The translations under genes and the position numbers were made by a program. The notes under the pieces were generated by a model. It did not search any database. It was given only the letters and a program-made list of their open reading frames with translations, and was not told the DNA's origin. A stretch of 64,000 nt of DNA from Mycolicibacterium austroafricanum (GTDB lineage: Bacteria > Actinomycetota > Actinomycetes > Mycobacteriales > Mycobacteriaceae), in the NCBI RefSeq assembly GCF_000612725.1, contig NZ_HG964453.1, forward strand, positions 1 to 64,000. Direction: 5' to 3'. Every line of letters starts with the position of its first letter. Position 1 is the first letter of the stretch. Below are positions 1 through 9,466 of this stretch, one piece after another.

Positions 1-1
1 C

Positions 2-892
2 AACGCGACAGCCCCAACCCGACCGAGGTGGAGCCAAATCACGTCGTCACACCGGGGCCAATTCAAGTTGACATTGCCAACCGAGCTCGCGCTCACCGAC
101 CAAATGGTGCACAGTCTGCTGACCGGAGACTTCCAGGAACTGGAACGGTTGTGGTCACGAACCGCCTTGCTCGGTATGAACCCCGCGGTGCCTCGCGTGT
201 TGGTCAGCATCGGTCGTGACAGACCCGTCGACCGGATGCTGCTCGACCGCATACGGCGTGAGATGCGGTCGCGCATCAGTGGGGGATACTCCACCACCTA
301 TGGGGGTGACGTCGTGCTCCTGTGTCCGGTGCCGGAGGTCGAGCAAGAGGCGAAGCTGGTCGGCCAGGTGGAGTCGATCGTCACGGCTTGCCGACCGGAG
401 CGGCTTACCGCAGGGATCGGTCCGGTATGCCGAAAGGCGGACGACTATCCGCTCGGGGTCCGCGAGGCACTGTTCGCCAGACAGGTTGCCGCGCAGAGCA
501 GGACGGGCAAGGCGGTGGTGTCATCGGCGGAGCTGGGCATGTATCGGTTGTTCGCCCATGTGGGGGGCACCGACGCCCTGCTCGGCGCGGTGCTGGAGAC
601 CCTCGGACCGTTGTTGGATGCCGATGGCCGCGACGGATCGGATCTGCTCAACACCCTGCACGCTTTCCTGGAGCACGACAGGCGGATTGCCGAAACCGCA
701 CGGGCGCTGCATCTGCACGTCAACACCCTGCGGTACCGGGTGGACCGGATTGCCCGGTTACTCAAGACGGACCTGGATGACCCCGAGAAGCGGTTCTTCA
801 TTCTGCTGGCACTACGCCTGAGAGGTGTCGTCGGACTCGGACCCAACGACAGCCGGCAAGCCCCTTCTTCCGCTGGCGAAAACGTCCAATGA
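2..892 (+). CDS. PucR/CdaR-type transcriptional regulator, 5' end cut off by the window
   Basis: The frame is open from the left edge of the window, so the true start lies outside; about 296 C-terminal residues are visible (an internal TTG at 68 is probably not the start). The last third carries a PucR-type helix-turn-helix: AETARALHLHVNTLRYRVDR, in which the LHLHVNTLRYR core is characteristic. The part before it resembles the GGDEF-like linker of CdaR regulators. Such proteins are cytoplasmic DNA-binding regulators that often control neighbouring catabolic genes. It lies just upstream of, and in the same direction as, the phenol-degradation operon at 1121, so it is the best candidate for its local regulator. 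The effector cannot be read from sequence. Confidence 0.8.
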   Translation, partial: NATAPTRPRWSQITSSHRGQFKLTLPTELALTDQMVHSLLTGDFQELERLWSRTALLGMNPAVPRVLVSIGRDRPVDRMLLDRIRREMRSRISGGYSTTYGGDVVLLCPVPEVEQEAKLVGQVESIVTACRPERLTAGIGPVCRKADDYPLGVREALFARQVAAQSRTGKAVVSSAELGMYRLFAHVGGTDALLGAVLETLGPLLDADGRDGSDLLNTLHAFLEHDRRIAETARALHLHVNTLRYRVDRIARLLKTDLDDPEKRFFILLALRLRGVVGLGPNDSRQAPSSAGENVQ

Positions 893-914
893 CTCGTTGA
901 TCCTTCGTGGCAAT

Positions 915-939
915 CGACCATCACCATGGTGAGTGGTCG
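915..939. promoter_or_regulatory. nested palindrome between regulator and catabolic operon
   Basis: A perfect 12-bp palindrome TCACCATGGTGA (921-932) is enclosed by 6-bp outer arms CGACCA (915-920) and TGGTCG (934-939), with a single extra base at 933. It lies 23 bases after the regulator stop and about 180 bases before the start at 1121. It could be an operator for the upstream regulator or the stem of a transcription terminator; no T-run follows it, and an operator reading is slightly preferred. Confidence 0.45.
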
Positions 940-1120
940 CTGCGCAGAATCTTTGGTGACGCCCGTAGAGCCCCGGAAGCGAAGAGCACGAACGGTTGTC
1001 GTGCATCGACGGCCCCTTGACCGCTGGGCGGGGACACGCCGCTGAGGACGGAATCGCGTCACCACGCCGTCCGGACCCGCCGCACAGCGATCCGGGTGGA
1101 CAAGAGGAAGGTGTAGTCGA

Positions 1121-2914
1121 GTGCCCGAATTCAACGATGGAATTGCCGAAACGCCGTTGCCTGATTCGGCTGTCATCGAGACCGATGTACTGATCGTTGG
1201 CAGCGGCCCCGCCGGCGCCTCGGCGGCATTGTTCCTGTCGACGCTCGGGATACCGAACATCATGATCACCAAGTACCGGTGGACAGCCGACACCCCCCGT
1301 GCGCACATCACCAATCAGCGGGCGATGGAGATTTTCCGCGACATGGGTATCGAGGATCAGGTGCTCGCCGACGCGACCCGCCACGCACTTGTGGGGGACA
1401 CCGTGTTCTGCACTTCGATTGCCGGCGAGGAAATCGGACGGATCCACACCTGGGGAACCCGCCCGGATCGTGAAGCCGACTACCGACTGGCCTCACCGTG
1501 TGAACTGGTGGACATTCCGCAGACCTATCTGGAACCGATCCTGGTGCGCAACGCCACATCCCGGGGCACCCAGACGCGATTCTCCACCGAGTACGTATCG
1601 CACGCCCAGGACACCAGCGGAGTGGATGTACAGGTGCGCGACAGGCTTACCGGCAACCAATACACGATTCGGGCGAAGTATCTGATCGGTGCCGATGGCG
1701 CCCGCTCGAAGGTCGCCGCCGATATCGGACTCCCCTTCGAGGGGGCAATGGATATCGCCGGGTCGATGAACATCACGTTCAAGGCCGACATCGCGTCTCA
1801 TGTCGCGCACCGGCCCTCGGTGCTGTACTGGGTGATCCAGCCGGGTGCCAACGTGGGCGGAATCGGCGCGGGGCTGGTGCGGATGGTGCGCCCCTGGAAC
1901 GAGTGGTTGATCGTCTGGGGCTATGACATCAACGACGAACCACCGGCACTCGATGAGGACGAAGCGGTCAACATCGTCCGGCAACTGCTCGGCATTTCGG
2001 ACTTGCCCGTCGAGATAACCGGCGCGAGCCTGTGGGGCAACAACGAGATGTACGCCACCCACCTGCAGCAGGGGCGGGTGTTCTGCGCGGGTGACGCCGT
2101 GCACCGGCATCCCCCGAGCAACGGGCTGGGCTCCAACACCTCCATTCAGGACTCCTACAACCTGGCCTGGAAGATTGCCGCGGTACTGCGCGGGCAGGCC
2201 GATCCGGCTCTGCTGGAGACCTATTCGGCCGAACGTGCCCCGATAGCCGAGCAGATTGTCAAGCGGGCCAACAAGTCCAGTCGTGAGTACGGCCAGTTCT
2301 TCGAAGTGCTCGGGCTGCTCGACGCCAAAGATGAGCAGGAGATGGCCGCGCGCATCGAAGAGCGCAAGGCCGCCACCCCGCGCGGGGCCGCCATGCGCGA
2401 GGCGCTGGTAGCGGCGATGGAGCTGAAAAACTACGAGTTCAATGCCCACGGCGTCGACCTCGGCCAGACATACCAGTCCGCTGCGGTGGTCTCCGAGGGC
2501 TCAACGTTGCCCATCCCCGCACGCGACCCGGAGTTGTTCTACGAGATGTCAACTGTGCCGGGCTCGCATCTCCCGCACGCTTGGGTCGGGGACAGCAGGA
2601 CCAAGCTGGCACTGATGGACCTGGCGCCCTACACCGAGTGGACGGTTATCACCGGTATCGCCGGCGAGGCCTGGGCGGGCGCGGCGGACAAGGTCGGCCA
2701 TGAATTGGGAATTCCCCTGCGGACCGTTGTGATTGGTCCCGGTCGCGAGGTGACCGACCTGTACTACGACTGGGCCAAGCTGCGCGAAGTCGATGAGGAT
2801 GGGGCACTGCTGGTCCGGCCCGACAAACACATCGCCTGGCGGTCGATGTCCATGCCGGATCAGCCGCACGCCGCGCTTCGCACCGCGATGGCACAGATCC
2901 TGGGACGCGGTTGA
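1121..2914 (+). CDS. FAD-dependent phenol hydroxylase, TfdB-like
   Basis: 597 residues, class A flavoprotein monooxygenase. The N-terminal dinucleotide-binding motif VLIVGSGPAGASAALFL is followed by a second FAD motif GDAVHRHPPSNGLGSNTSIQ and a thioredoxin-like C-terminal extension, the arrangement of 2,4-dichlorophenol 6-monooxygenase (TfdB) and related phenol hydroxylases. Known relatives use NAD(P)H and O2 to ortho-hydroxylate a phenol. The GTG start at 1121 is preceded by AGGAAGG (1105-1111) at good spacing. It opens an operon whose next genes are maleylacetate reductase and hydroxyquinol dioxygenase, so a resorcinol- or hydroxybenzoate-like substrate giving a hydroxyquinol-type product is plausible; the exact substrate is inference. 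Confidence 0.85.
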   Translation: MPEFNDGIAETPLPDSAVIETDVLIVGSGPAGASAALFLSTLGIPNIMITKYRWTADTPRAHITNQRAMEIFRDMGIEDQVLADATRHALVGDTVFCTSIAGEEIGRIHTWGTRPDREADYRLASPCELVDIPQTYLEPILVRNATSRGTQTRFSTEYVSHAQDTSGVDVQVRDRLTGNQYTIRAKYLIGADGARSKVAADIGLPFEGAMDIAGSMNITFKADIASHVAHRPSVLYWVIQPGANVGGIGAGLVRMVRPWNEWLIVWGYDINDEPPALDEDEAVNIVRQLLGISDLPVEITGASLWGNNEMYATHLQQGRVFCAGDAVHRHPPSNGLGSNTSIQDSYNLAWKIAAVLRGQADPALLETYSAERAPIAEQIVKRANKSSREYGQFFEVLGLLDAKDEQEMAARIEERKAATPRGAAMREALVAAMELKNYEFNAHGVDLGQTYQSAAVVSEGSTLPIPARDPELFYEMSTVPGSHLPHAWVGDSRTKLALMDLAPYTEWTVITGIAGEAWAGAADKVGHELGIPLRTVVIGPGREVTDLYYDWAKLREVDEDGALLVRPDKHIAWRSMSMPDQPHAALRTAMAQILGRG

Positions 2915-3969
2915 TGGGGTTCGTCCACGAAGGACACCGCCAACGTGTCCGGTTCGCCACTGGGGAGGCAACCGGACAACTCGCCGAAGAGATCACCGCG
3001 CTTGGGGTTTCGCGCGTCATGGTGATCGCCGCCGATGAGGAAGCAGACTTGGCCAGAGCGATTGCCGGCGCGCTGCCGGTGGCGGCATGGCACCACGAGG
3101 TCGCGATGCACGTGCCGATCGAGGTGGCAGAACGAGCCCGCGCAGTGGCGACGGACCGGCATGCCGACGCGGTGGTCTCGGTGGGTGGCGGGTCTACCAC
3201 CGGCCTGGCCAAAGCCGTCGCGCTGACCACCGGTGTGCCCATCGTCGCCGTACCGACGACGTACGCCGGCTCTGAGGCCACCAACGTCTGGGGATTGACC
3301 GAGGGAGCGAAGAAGACCACCGGTGTGGACGAGCGGGTCCTGCCCCGGGCGATCATCTACGACGCGGCGCTCACCCTCAGCCTGCCCGTCGACATGAGCG
3401 TCTCCAGCGGCCTCAACGCACTGGCGCATTGCGTCGATTCACTGTGGGCGCCGAATGCCAACCCGATCAATTCCGCGCTGGCCGAGGCGGGTATCCGCGC
3501 ACTCAACGCAGGTCTGCCGAAGGTGGCCGCCGACGCGTCGGCGATACCGGGACGCGAGCTGGCCCTTCAGGGTACGTATCTGTCGGCCGCTGCCTTCTCC
3601 GCGGCCGGCTCGGGGCTGCACCACAAGATCTGTCATGTGCTGGGCGGCATCTTCAACCTTGCGCACGCCCAGACCCACGCCATAGTCCTACCCCACGTCC
3701 TCGCCTTCAACGCATCCAATGCCGAAGAGGCACAGCAGCGCATAGCGCGGGCGTTCGACTCAGAGTCGGCGCAGACCGGACTTGCGAATCTGCGCCGTGC
3801 GCTTGATGCGCCGTCGGCGCTACGGGACTACGGAATGCCGGAGAGCGGTCTGGCCGAGGCGGTAGACGCGATCGTCGCGGTCGCGCCGGCGTCGAACCCG
3901 ACCCCGGTGACACCGGAAGGAATCGCTGCGCTGCTACGTGCGGCGTGGGAAGGAGACGAACCGCAGTGA
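2914..3969 (+). CDS. maleylacetate reductase
   Basis: 351 residues from the ATG at 2914, which shares one base with the TGA of the hydroxylase gene; a TTG at 2911 is an alternative. The protein belongs to the iron-type alcohol dehydrogenase superfamily: nucleotide-binding [27 protein letters not shown], and the metal-site region with [13 protein letters not shown] and [10 protein letters not shown]. Maleylacetate reductases use NAD(P)H to convert maleylacetate to 3-oxoadipate, the step after ring opening of hydroxyquinol. Translational coupling with the genes on both sides and the dioxygenase next door make this assignment stronger than the fold alone would. Confidence 0.87.
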   Translation: MGFVHEGHRQRVRFATGEATGQLAEEITALGVSRVMVIAADEEADLARAIAGALPVAAWHHEVAMHVPIEVAERARAVATDRHADAVVSVGGGSTTGLAKAVALTTGVPIVAVPTTYAGSEATNVWGLTEGAKKTTGVDERVLPRAIIYDAALTLSLPVDMSVSSGLNALAHCVDSLWAPNANPINSALAEAGIRALNAGLPKVAADASAIPGRELALQGTYLSAAAFSAAGSGLHHKICHVLGGIFNLAHAQTHAIVLPHVLAFNASNAEEAQQRIARAFDSESAQTGLANLRRALDAPSALRDYGMPESGLAEAVDAIVAVAPASNPTPVTPEGIAALLRAAWEGDEPQ

Positions 3970-4859
3970 CCATGTCCGATGCCGCGATCGCGGCGGAGCA
4001 GGATCGCCGAGAACTCGACCTGATCGACCGGGTGCAGCGATCGTTCGACAACTGCACCGATCCGCGACTCAAGGAGTTGATGTACGCGTTAGTGGAGCAC
4101 TTGCATGCGTTCCTGCGCGAGACCCGGCTCACTGAGGAGGAATGGACTCGGGCGATCGAGTTCCTCACCGCGGTAGGCCGCATCACCGACGACAAGCGTC
4201 AGGAATTCATCCTGCTGTCGGACGTGCTCGGGGTATCCATGCAGACCATCGCCATCAACAATGCCGCGTACAAGAACGCCACCGAAGCGACCGTGTTCGG
4301 ACCGTTCTTCGCCGAGGGCAGCCCGGAGGTGGCGATGGGCGGCGACATCTCCGGTGGCGCGGCCGGCGAACCCTGCTGGGTACACGGTTCAGTCACCGAC
4401 ACCAGCGGCAACCCGGTCGCCAATGCCCTGATCGAGGTTTGGGAAGCCGACGCGGAGGGGTTTTACGACGTGCAGTACGGGGACGGCCGCACCGCGGCAC
4501 GCGCCCATCTGTACACCGGCGCCGACGGCACGTACTGCTTCTGGGCCATAACGCCTACGCCCTACCCTATCCCGCACGACGGACCGGTCGGAGAAATGCT
4601 TGAAGCGGTCGGCCGGTCGCCGATGCGCGCCTCACACCTGCACTTCATGGTTACCGCGCCGGGCCTCCGGAGGCTGGTCACCCACATCTTCGTGCGCGGT
4701 GACGAGTACCTGGGCAGCGACACGGTGTTCGGTGTCAAGGACAGCCTGGTCAAGGATTTTCAGCGACCTTCGACAACGTCTGCACCCGGTGGCCGCAGTA
4801 TCGACGGCCCCTGGTCGGCAGTCCAATTCGACATCGTGCTGGCGCCGGCGGAAGCGTGA
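3966..4859 (+). CDS. hydroxyquinol 1,2-dioxygenase (intradiol ring cleavage)
   Basis: 297 residues from the GTG at 3966, which overlaps the preceding stop (GTGA) and has AAGGAG at 3950-3955; ATG 3972 is also possible. The N-terminal helical dimerisation domain is followed by the beta-sandwich catalytic domain. The non-haem iron ligands are visible as the Tyr of [10 protein letters not shown], the Tyr of [13 protein letters not shown], and the two His of RASHLHFMV. The family opens the ring of hydroxyquinol or catechol between the hydroxyls; the sequence type together with maleylacetate reductase upstream points to hydroxyquinol, giving maleylacetate. Cytoplasmic, iron(III)-dependent. Confidence 0.88.
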   Translation: MTMSDAAIAAEQDRRELDLIDRVQRSFDNCTDPRLKELMYALVEHLHAFLRETRLTEEEWTRAIEFLTAVGRITDDKRQEFILLSDVLGVSMQTIAINNAAYKNATEATVFGPFFAEGSPEVAMGGDISGGAAGEPCWVHGSVTDTSGNPVANALIEVWEADAEGFYDVQYGDGRTAARAHLYTGADGTYCFWAITPTPYPIPHDGPVGEMLEAVGRSPMRASHLHFMVTAPGLRRLVTHIFVRGDEYLGSDTVFGVKDSLVKDFQRPSTTSAPGGRSIDGPWSAVQFDIVLAPAEA

Positions 4860-4862
4860 CGG

Positions 4863-5561
4863 GTGAGCTTCACCACGATCCATGAGTCTGCTGATGACGC
4901 AGTCGCAGAGATCGGCGACGGGGCGACCCTTCTCATCGGCGGATTCGGTCTGGCCGGAATGCCTTTCGACCTCATCGATGCGTTAGTCCGGCAAGGCTCC
5001 CGCGACCTGACAGTAGTGTCCAATAACGCCGGCAACGGAGAGGTCGGGATCGCAGCGCTGCTCAAAGCGGAGAGGGTGCGGAAGATCGTCTGCTCGTTTC
5101 CCAGGCAGTCCGACTCGTTTGTGTTCGACGAGCTCTACCGAACGGGGCGCGTGGAGCTCGAGCTCGTCCCGCAGGGCAACCTCGCCGAACGAATTCGGGC
5201 CGCCGGTGCGGGTATCGGCGCGTTCTTCTGTCCCACTGGCGTGGGCACACCACTGGCCGAGGGCAAGGAGAGCCGCAAGATCGGTGATCGAACCTACCTC
5301 TTGGAGTATCCGATCTCCGGGGACTTTGCACTGATCGCCGCCGATACGGCCGATAGCGCCGGAAACCTCGTATACCGCAAGACCGCACGCAACTTCGGAC
5401 CTGTAATGGCCACTGCGGCAACAACCACCATCGCTCAGGCCCGGCACATTGTGTGTTCCGGGCAACTCGATCCGGAAGCGGTGGTCACCCCCGGCATCTA
5501 TGTCGACGACCTGGTGCAGATACCAGGGCCCAGGTCGCCGATCGGCGGGGCGGCTTCGTGA
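4863..5561 (+). CDS. pcaI: 3-oxoadipate-type CoA-transferase, subunit A
   Basis: 232 residues, class I CoA-transferase alpha subunit with the glycine-rich CoA-binding segment LLIGGFGLAGMPFDLIDAL near residue 25 and a typical C-terminal GIYVDDLVQIP. It transfers CoA from succinyl-CoA to 3-oxoadipate in the beta-ketoadipate pathway, the acid made by the preceding two enzymes. It starts with GTG three bases after the dioxygenase stop and its own stop overlaps the start of subunit B, as expected for a heteromer. SCOT-type specificity for acetoacetate cannot be excluded from sequence, but the context favours 3-oxoadipate. Confidence 0.87.
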   Translation: MSFTTIHESADDAVAEIGDGATLLIGGFGLAGMPFDLIDALVRQGSRDLTVVSNNAGNGEVGIAALLKAERVRKIVCSFPRQSDSFVFDELYRTGRVELELVPQGNLAERIRAAGAGIGAFFCPTGVGTPLAEGKESRKIGDRTYLLEYPISGDFALIAADTADSAGNLVYRKTARNFGPVMATAATTTIAQARHIVCSGQLDPEAVVTPGIYVDDLVQIPGPRSPIGGAAS

Positions 5562-6241
5562 CCGCCGCGCACGAGGTGGTGCAACGCACGGACCGCCCAC
5601 CCCTGTCAATGGACGAACTGGCGATCCTGATCGCCAAGGACATTGCCCCGGGTTCATATGTCAACTTGGGAATCGGCCACCCTACGAAAATCGCCGAGCA
5701 CCTTCCCGCGGATTCAGGGGTGGTGTTGCACACCGAGAACGGCATGTTGGGCATGGGGCCGGCAGCCATCGGAGTGGCCGTCGACCCCGACCTGACCAAC
5801 GCCGGGAAGGAGCCGGTCACCGAACTCCCTGGGGCAGCTTACTTCCACCATGCGGACTCCTTCGCGATGATGCGCGGTGGACACCTCGACGTGTGCGTGC
5901 TCGGTGCCTACCAGGTCTCCGATTCCGGTGATCTCGCCAACTGGCACACCGGGCAACCGGACGCCATCCCTGCGGTGGGCGGGGCGATGGACCTTGCGAT
6001 CGGCGCGAAGAGCGTCTTCGTGATGATGTCGATGTTCACCAAGGCTGGTGTCCCAAAAGTGGTCCCGGCATGCAGCTATCCGCTTACCGGTGTGGCCTGT
6101 GTCAGCCGGATCTACACCGATCACGCGGTACTCGATGTCCACCCGAGCGGAATACAGGTCAGGCGAACATTCGGTATTTCGCTGGCGGAGTTGAAGAACC
6201 GGCTCGGTGATTGCCGAATCGATGCATGGACCGGACCCTGA
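5558..6241 (+). CDS. pcaJ: 3-oxoadipate-type CoA-transferase, subunit B
   Basis: 227 residues from the GTG at 5558, which overlaps the stop of subunit A (GTGA); the open frame extends further upstream but only inside subunit A. The catalytic glutamate that forms the acyl/CoA thioester lies in the HTENGMLGMGP segment. Other family marks are NLGIGHPTKIAEHL near the N-terminus and GGAMDLAIGAK in the middle. With subunit A it would complete conversion of 3-oxoadipate to 3-oxoadipyl-CoA. No thiolase gene follows, so the last step must be encoded elsewhere. This is the last gene of the tightly coupled 1121-6241 operon. Confidence 0.87.
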   Translation: MTAAHEVVQRTDRPPLSMDELAILIAKDIAPGSYVNLGIGHPTKIAEHLPADSGVVLHTENGMLGMGPAAIGVAVDPDLTNAGKEPVTELPGAAYFHHADSFAMMRGGHLDVCVLGAYQVSDSGDLANWHTGQPDAIPAVGGAMDLAIGAKSVFVMMSMFTKAGVPKVVPACSYPLTGVACVSRIYTDHAVLDVHPSGIQVRRTFGISLAELKNRLGDCRIDAWTGP

Positions 6242-6325
6242 CCACTCACAAGGCCCCTCAGGTTCGTGCCGCAGGGTGGAACGCGAGCTGAGATGGTCTG
6301 GGAGCACAGCGCCTATCGTCAAGCG

Positions 6326-6341
6326 GGTGATTGCGATCACA
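6326..6341. promoter_or_regulatory. CRP-like binding site upstream of the mce operon
   Basis: The sequence GGTGATTGCGATCACA fits the mycobacterial CRP-family pattern TGTGA-N6-TCACA at nine of ten fixed bases and lies inside the 184-base gap between the CoA-transferase operon and yrbEA (start 6426). The inner 14 bases form a symmetric GTGAT-N4-ATCAC. Control by a CRP/FNR-type protein is inferred, not shown. Confidence 0.45.
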
Positions 6342-6425
6342 CAACTCGGGCGCAGTCCCCGCATATCACCCGAGCGCGCAACAGGAACCCCCGTTGCGAA
6401 AACCCCGATTCCGGAGGTGGGCATC

Positions 6426-7178
6426 GTGCTGACCCGGTCGTTGCAGGGCCTGGGCGGGCTCTTCGCCATGTCGGTCGACACGATGATGTTGTTGTCGCGC
6501 CGGCCTTTTGCCTGGCAGGAGTTCCTGCGTCAATCGTGGTTCGTCGCACGCGTGTCGTTGCTGCCGACGCTGTTACTGGCCATCCCGTTTTCGGTCCTAC
6601 TGGTGTTCACGTTCAACATTCTGCTCACCGAGTTCGGGGCAGCTGACTTCTCTGGGACGGGCGCGGCGTACGGCGCTGTCACTCAGATCGGCCCGATCGT
6701 GACGGTTCTCGTGGTCGCCGGCGCCGGCGCCACCGCCATGTGCGCAGACCTCGGAGCGCGCACAATCCGGGATGAGATCGACGCGATGCGGGTGATGGGC
6801 ATCAATCCGCTACAGGCACTCGTCCTTCCTCGCGTGCTCGCGGCGTCTTTCGTGGCGGTGATGCTGTCCTCGGCTGTGATCCTGGTGAGCCTGGTCGGTA
6901 GCTACGTGTTCGGTGTCTTCATCCAGAACGTGACACCCGGCGCCTTTGCGGCCGGCATGACCTTGCTGACCGGGGTCGGCGACGTTGTGGTCGCGTTGAT
7001 CAAGGCGGCGATGTTCGGCCTCTGCGCAGGTCTTATCGCCTGCTATAAGGGCTTGTCGGTAGGTGGTGGGCCGGCCGGTGTCGGCCTCGCCGTCAACGAA
7101 ACAGTCGTATTCACCTTCATGGCGCTGTTCGGCATCAACATCGTCACGTCTGCGGTAGCAATCGAGGTGCTCAGTTGA
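6426..7178 (+). CDS. yrbEA: Mce-locus permease YrbEA (MlaE family)
   Basis: 250 residues from the GTG at 6426, chosen because GGAGG sits at 6413-6417 and because this length matches YrbEA proteins; the frame is open further upstream but without family-like sequence. Integral membrane protein with about five hydrophobic segments and the MlaE-family core GAGATAMCADLGARTIRDEI, followed by the conserved EIDAMRVMGI coupling motif that contacts the ATPase. It pairs with YrbEB as the permease of an Mce lipid/sterol-type importer. The ATPase (MceG) is not encoded in the window, which is normal since mycobacteria supply it from a separate locus. Confidence 0.92.
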   Translation: MLTRSLQGLGGLFAMSVDTMMLLSRRPFAWQEFLRQSWFVARVSLLPTLLLAIPFSVLLVFTFNILLTEFGAADFSGTGAAYGAVTQIGPIVTVLVVAGAGATAMCADLGARTIRDEIDAMRVMGINPLQALVLPRVLAASFVAVMLSSAVILVSLVGSYVFGVFIQNVTPGAFAAGMTLLTGVGDVVVALIKAAMFGLCAGLIACYKGLSVGGGPAGVGLAVNETVVFTFMALFGINIVTSAVAIEVLS

Positions 7179-8020
7179 GCGCGGTGAGCCCCCCGCTTCG
7201 GTTGCAGCGCAGACTGTCTCAGTGGGCGGCCGGGTTGGACCGGCTCGGCCTGCAAACGTTGTTCTATGGCCATACGCTGCGCTCCACCGGCGACGCGGCC
7301 ATTCACTACCGCGCGGAGATTCTGAGACAGATCGCGCAGATGGGCTTCGGTGTCGGCGCCTTGGCGGTGATCGGCGGTACCGTCGTCATCGTCAGCTTTC
7401 TCACTGTTTCGGTGGGAGCCCTGGTCGCGGTCATCGGCTTCAATCAGTTGTCACAGGTCGGGGTCGAAGCTCTGACCGGATTCATCTCGGCCTTCTTCAA
7501 CGTGCGATTGATCGGACCGCTGATCGCGGGCATAGCCCTGGCTGCCACCATCGGCGCCGGGACAACAGCGCAGCTCGGCGCAATGCGGATCAACGAAGAG
7601 ATCGACGCCCTTGAGGTGATGGGGGTGCGATCAGTCTCCTATCTGGCCTCGACCCGGTTGATCGCTGGAACTCTCGTGGTCGTCCCGCTGTACTGCGTTG
7701 CGCTGATCAGTGCGTTCGTCGCCGCGAAGGTGGGCACCACGGTGTTCTACGGCCAGTCAGTCGGCGTCTATGAGCACTACTTCTATACCTTCCTCAACCC
7801 CGACAGCGTGGTCTGGTCTTTTTTGCTTGCCGTGACCATGGCAGTGGTCATCATGCTCGTGCACACCTACTACGGTTTCAACGCGGCCGGGGGACCAGCC
7901 GGGGTCGGCCAGGCAGTCGGTCAGTCGGTACGAGCCTCACTCGTCGCGGCGACGGTGATGACGATGTTTGTCTCCCTGGCCTTGTACGGCCAGACCGGCG
8001 ACTTCAACTTCTCGGGTTAG
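7175..8020 (+). CDS. yrbEB: Mce-locus permease YrbEB (MlaE family)
   Basis: 281 residues, second permease subunit. The TTG start at 7175 overlaps the yrbEA stop (TTGA). It has the MlaE core with GAGTTAQLGAMRINEEIDAL, the same EIDALEVMGV coupling motif, and a C-terminal membrane segment. YrbEA and YrbEB would form the inner-membrane heterodimer that receives substrate from the MCE proteins encoded next. The glycine-rich NAAGGPAGVGQAVGQSV stretch near the C-terminus is shared with YrbEA (GGGPAGVGLAVNETV), showing common ancestry. Confidence 0.92.
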   Translation: MSAVSPPLRLQRRLSQWAAGLDRLGLQTLFYGHTLRSTGDAAIHYRAEILRQIAQMGFGVGALAVIGGTVVIVSFLTVSVGALVAVIGFNQLSQVGVEALTGFISAFFNVRLIGPLIAGIALAATIGAGTTAQLGAMRINEEIDALEVMGVRSVSYLASTRLIAGTLVVVPLYCVALISAFVAAKVGTTVFYGQSVGVYEHYFYTFLNPDSVVWSFLLAVTMAVVIMLVHTYYGFNAAGGPAGVGQAVGQSVRASLVAATVMTMFVSLALYGQTGDFNFSG

Positions 8021-8023
8021 CCG

Positions 8024-9436
8024 ATGAATCACTACCAAGGACATCGCAAGGTCCGCCCGGCATGGTGGAGCCTGGCCCTGTGTGCCGCACTCGCTCTGAT
8101 CATCTTCATCTGTTGGTCGCTGTTCGCGGGCACATTCCGCAGCTATGTGCCGGTGACACTGACCTCGGAGCGGTCCGGACTGGTCATGGAACCGGGCGCC
8201 AAGGTCAAGCTGCGCGGCGTAGAGGTGGGACGTGTCGGCGACATCAGACACGGTGCCCAAGCCGCGAGTCTGCAGCTGCAGATCTTCCCGGACCAGATCA
8301 GCCACATCCCGGCCAACGTGGAAGCTCAGGTGCGTGCCACCACGATATTCGGCGCCAAGTACGTCGATCTGGTATACCCCGAACAGCCCAGTGGCCAGCG
8401 CCTCGCCGCCGGCGCTGAGCTCGTCTCGCGCAACGTCAGCATCGAGGTCAACACGGTGTTCGACAACCTTGTGCACCTGCTCGAGCACATCGACCCGGCG
8501 AAACTCAACGCGGTGCTCAACGCGTGGGCGGAGGCTGTCCGCGGCCGCGGCGAGCGCATCGGCGAAGCCATCACCGCCTCGAATCAGGTTCTGGCGTCGG
8601 TCAACCCGCTGATGCCGACAGTCCAGCGGGATTGGCAGTCCCTGCAGGGTTTCGCCGACACCTATGCAGAGGCCGCGCCCGACATCCTGGACATCCTCCA
8701 AGGAGCCAGCACCACCAGCGCCACGATCACCAGCCACGCCGACGATCTGGACCGACTGTTGCTGAGCACAATGGGTTTCAGCCAAACCGGCACGGACTTG
8801 CTGAGCAGCACCCGGGACAGCTTCCCGGAAGCGGTCAACATACTCGCTCCGACTACCGCGCTGCTGTTGAAGTATTCGCCCGAGTACACCTGCCTGTTGC
8901 AGGGAGCAAAGCTGGCGCTGGACCGCGGCTGGTACGACGCAGCGGGTGGCAACGGCAAGTCGATCGTGCTTGACGCCGGTCTGACCTGGGCAACCGATCC
9001 GTACCGATACCCCGACCATCTGCCGAAGGTCGCGGCCACCGGTGGTGCCGACGGCAAGCCCGGCTGCGGCTCATTACCTGATGTGTCGAAGAACTGGCCG
9101 GTGCGTCACCTGGTCACCGACACGGGCTACGGCACCGGATTGGACCTGCGGCCCAACCCGGGTATCGCACACCCATGGTGGGGGAACTTCCTGCCGGTCA
9201 CCCGCGCTGTGCCCGAGCCGCCGAGCCTACGGGGCATGGGTCCGCCGGCGATCGGTCCGGTGCCGTATCCCGGATCGCCACCATATGGCGGATCCCTGTA
9301 CGGGCCGGACGGTCTTCCGTTATGGGCAGCTCCTCCACCCGGCATGCCACCGCCCCCAGTGCCGGGTGTACCCAACCCACCTCCGCCCTACGGGACCGGC
9401 ATTCCGCCACAGTCGCACCCGGCGCCGAACCCGTGA
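8024..9436 (+). CDS. mceA: MCE-family substrate-binding protein MceA
   Basis: 470 residues. One N-terminal membrane anchor (about residues 15-38) is followed by the MCE domain (VTLTSERSGLVMEPGAKVKL, then RGVEVGRVGDI), a long helical region that forms the periplasmic needle, and a proline/glycine-rich tail of about 90 residues. MCE proteins of one operon assemble as a hetero-hexamer with one copy of each subunit and form a hydrophobic tunnel leading to the YrbE permease. First of six mce genes, three bases after yrbEB. The Pro-rich tail may reach into the outer envelope; this is inference. Confidence 0.9.
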   Translation: MNHYQGHRKVRPAWWSLALCAALALIIFICWSLFAGTFRSYVPVTLTSERSGLVMEPGAKVKLRGVEVGRVGDIRHGAQAASLQLQIFPDQISHIPANVEAQVRATTIFGAKYVDLVYPEQPSGQRLAAGAELVSRNVSIEVNTVFDNLVHLLEHIDPAKLNAVLNAWAEAVRGRGERIGEAITASNQVLASVNPLMPTVQRDWQSLQGFADTYAEAAPDILDILQGASTTSATITSHADDLDRLLLSTMGFSQTGTDLLSSTRDSFPEAVNILAPTTALLLKYSPEYTCLLQGAKLALDRGWYDAAGGNGKSIVLDAGLTWATDPYRYPDHLPKVAATGGADGKPGCGSLPDVSKNWPVRHLVTDTGYGTGLDLRPNPGIAHPWWGNFLPVTRAVPEPPSLRGMGPPAIGPVPYPGSPPYGGSLYGPDGLPLWAAPPPGMPPPPVPGVPNPPPPYGTGIPPQSHPAPNP

Positions 9437-9466
9437 CCGCCCAACGCAATCGAGAGGACTGGGCTG

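Noticed and set aside
445..1314. Long open frame on the minus strand over the regulator and start of the hydroxylase
   Set aside because: It runs antisense to two well-supported proteins and its translation is Arg/Ser-rich without motifs, as expected from high-GC antisense frames.
1493..2449. Minus-strand open frame of over 300 codons inside the hydroxylase gene
   Set aside because: Antisense shadow of the TfdB-like gene; no motif and no ribosome site.
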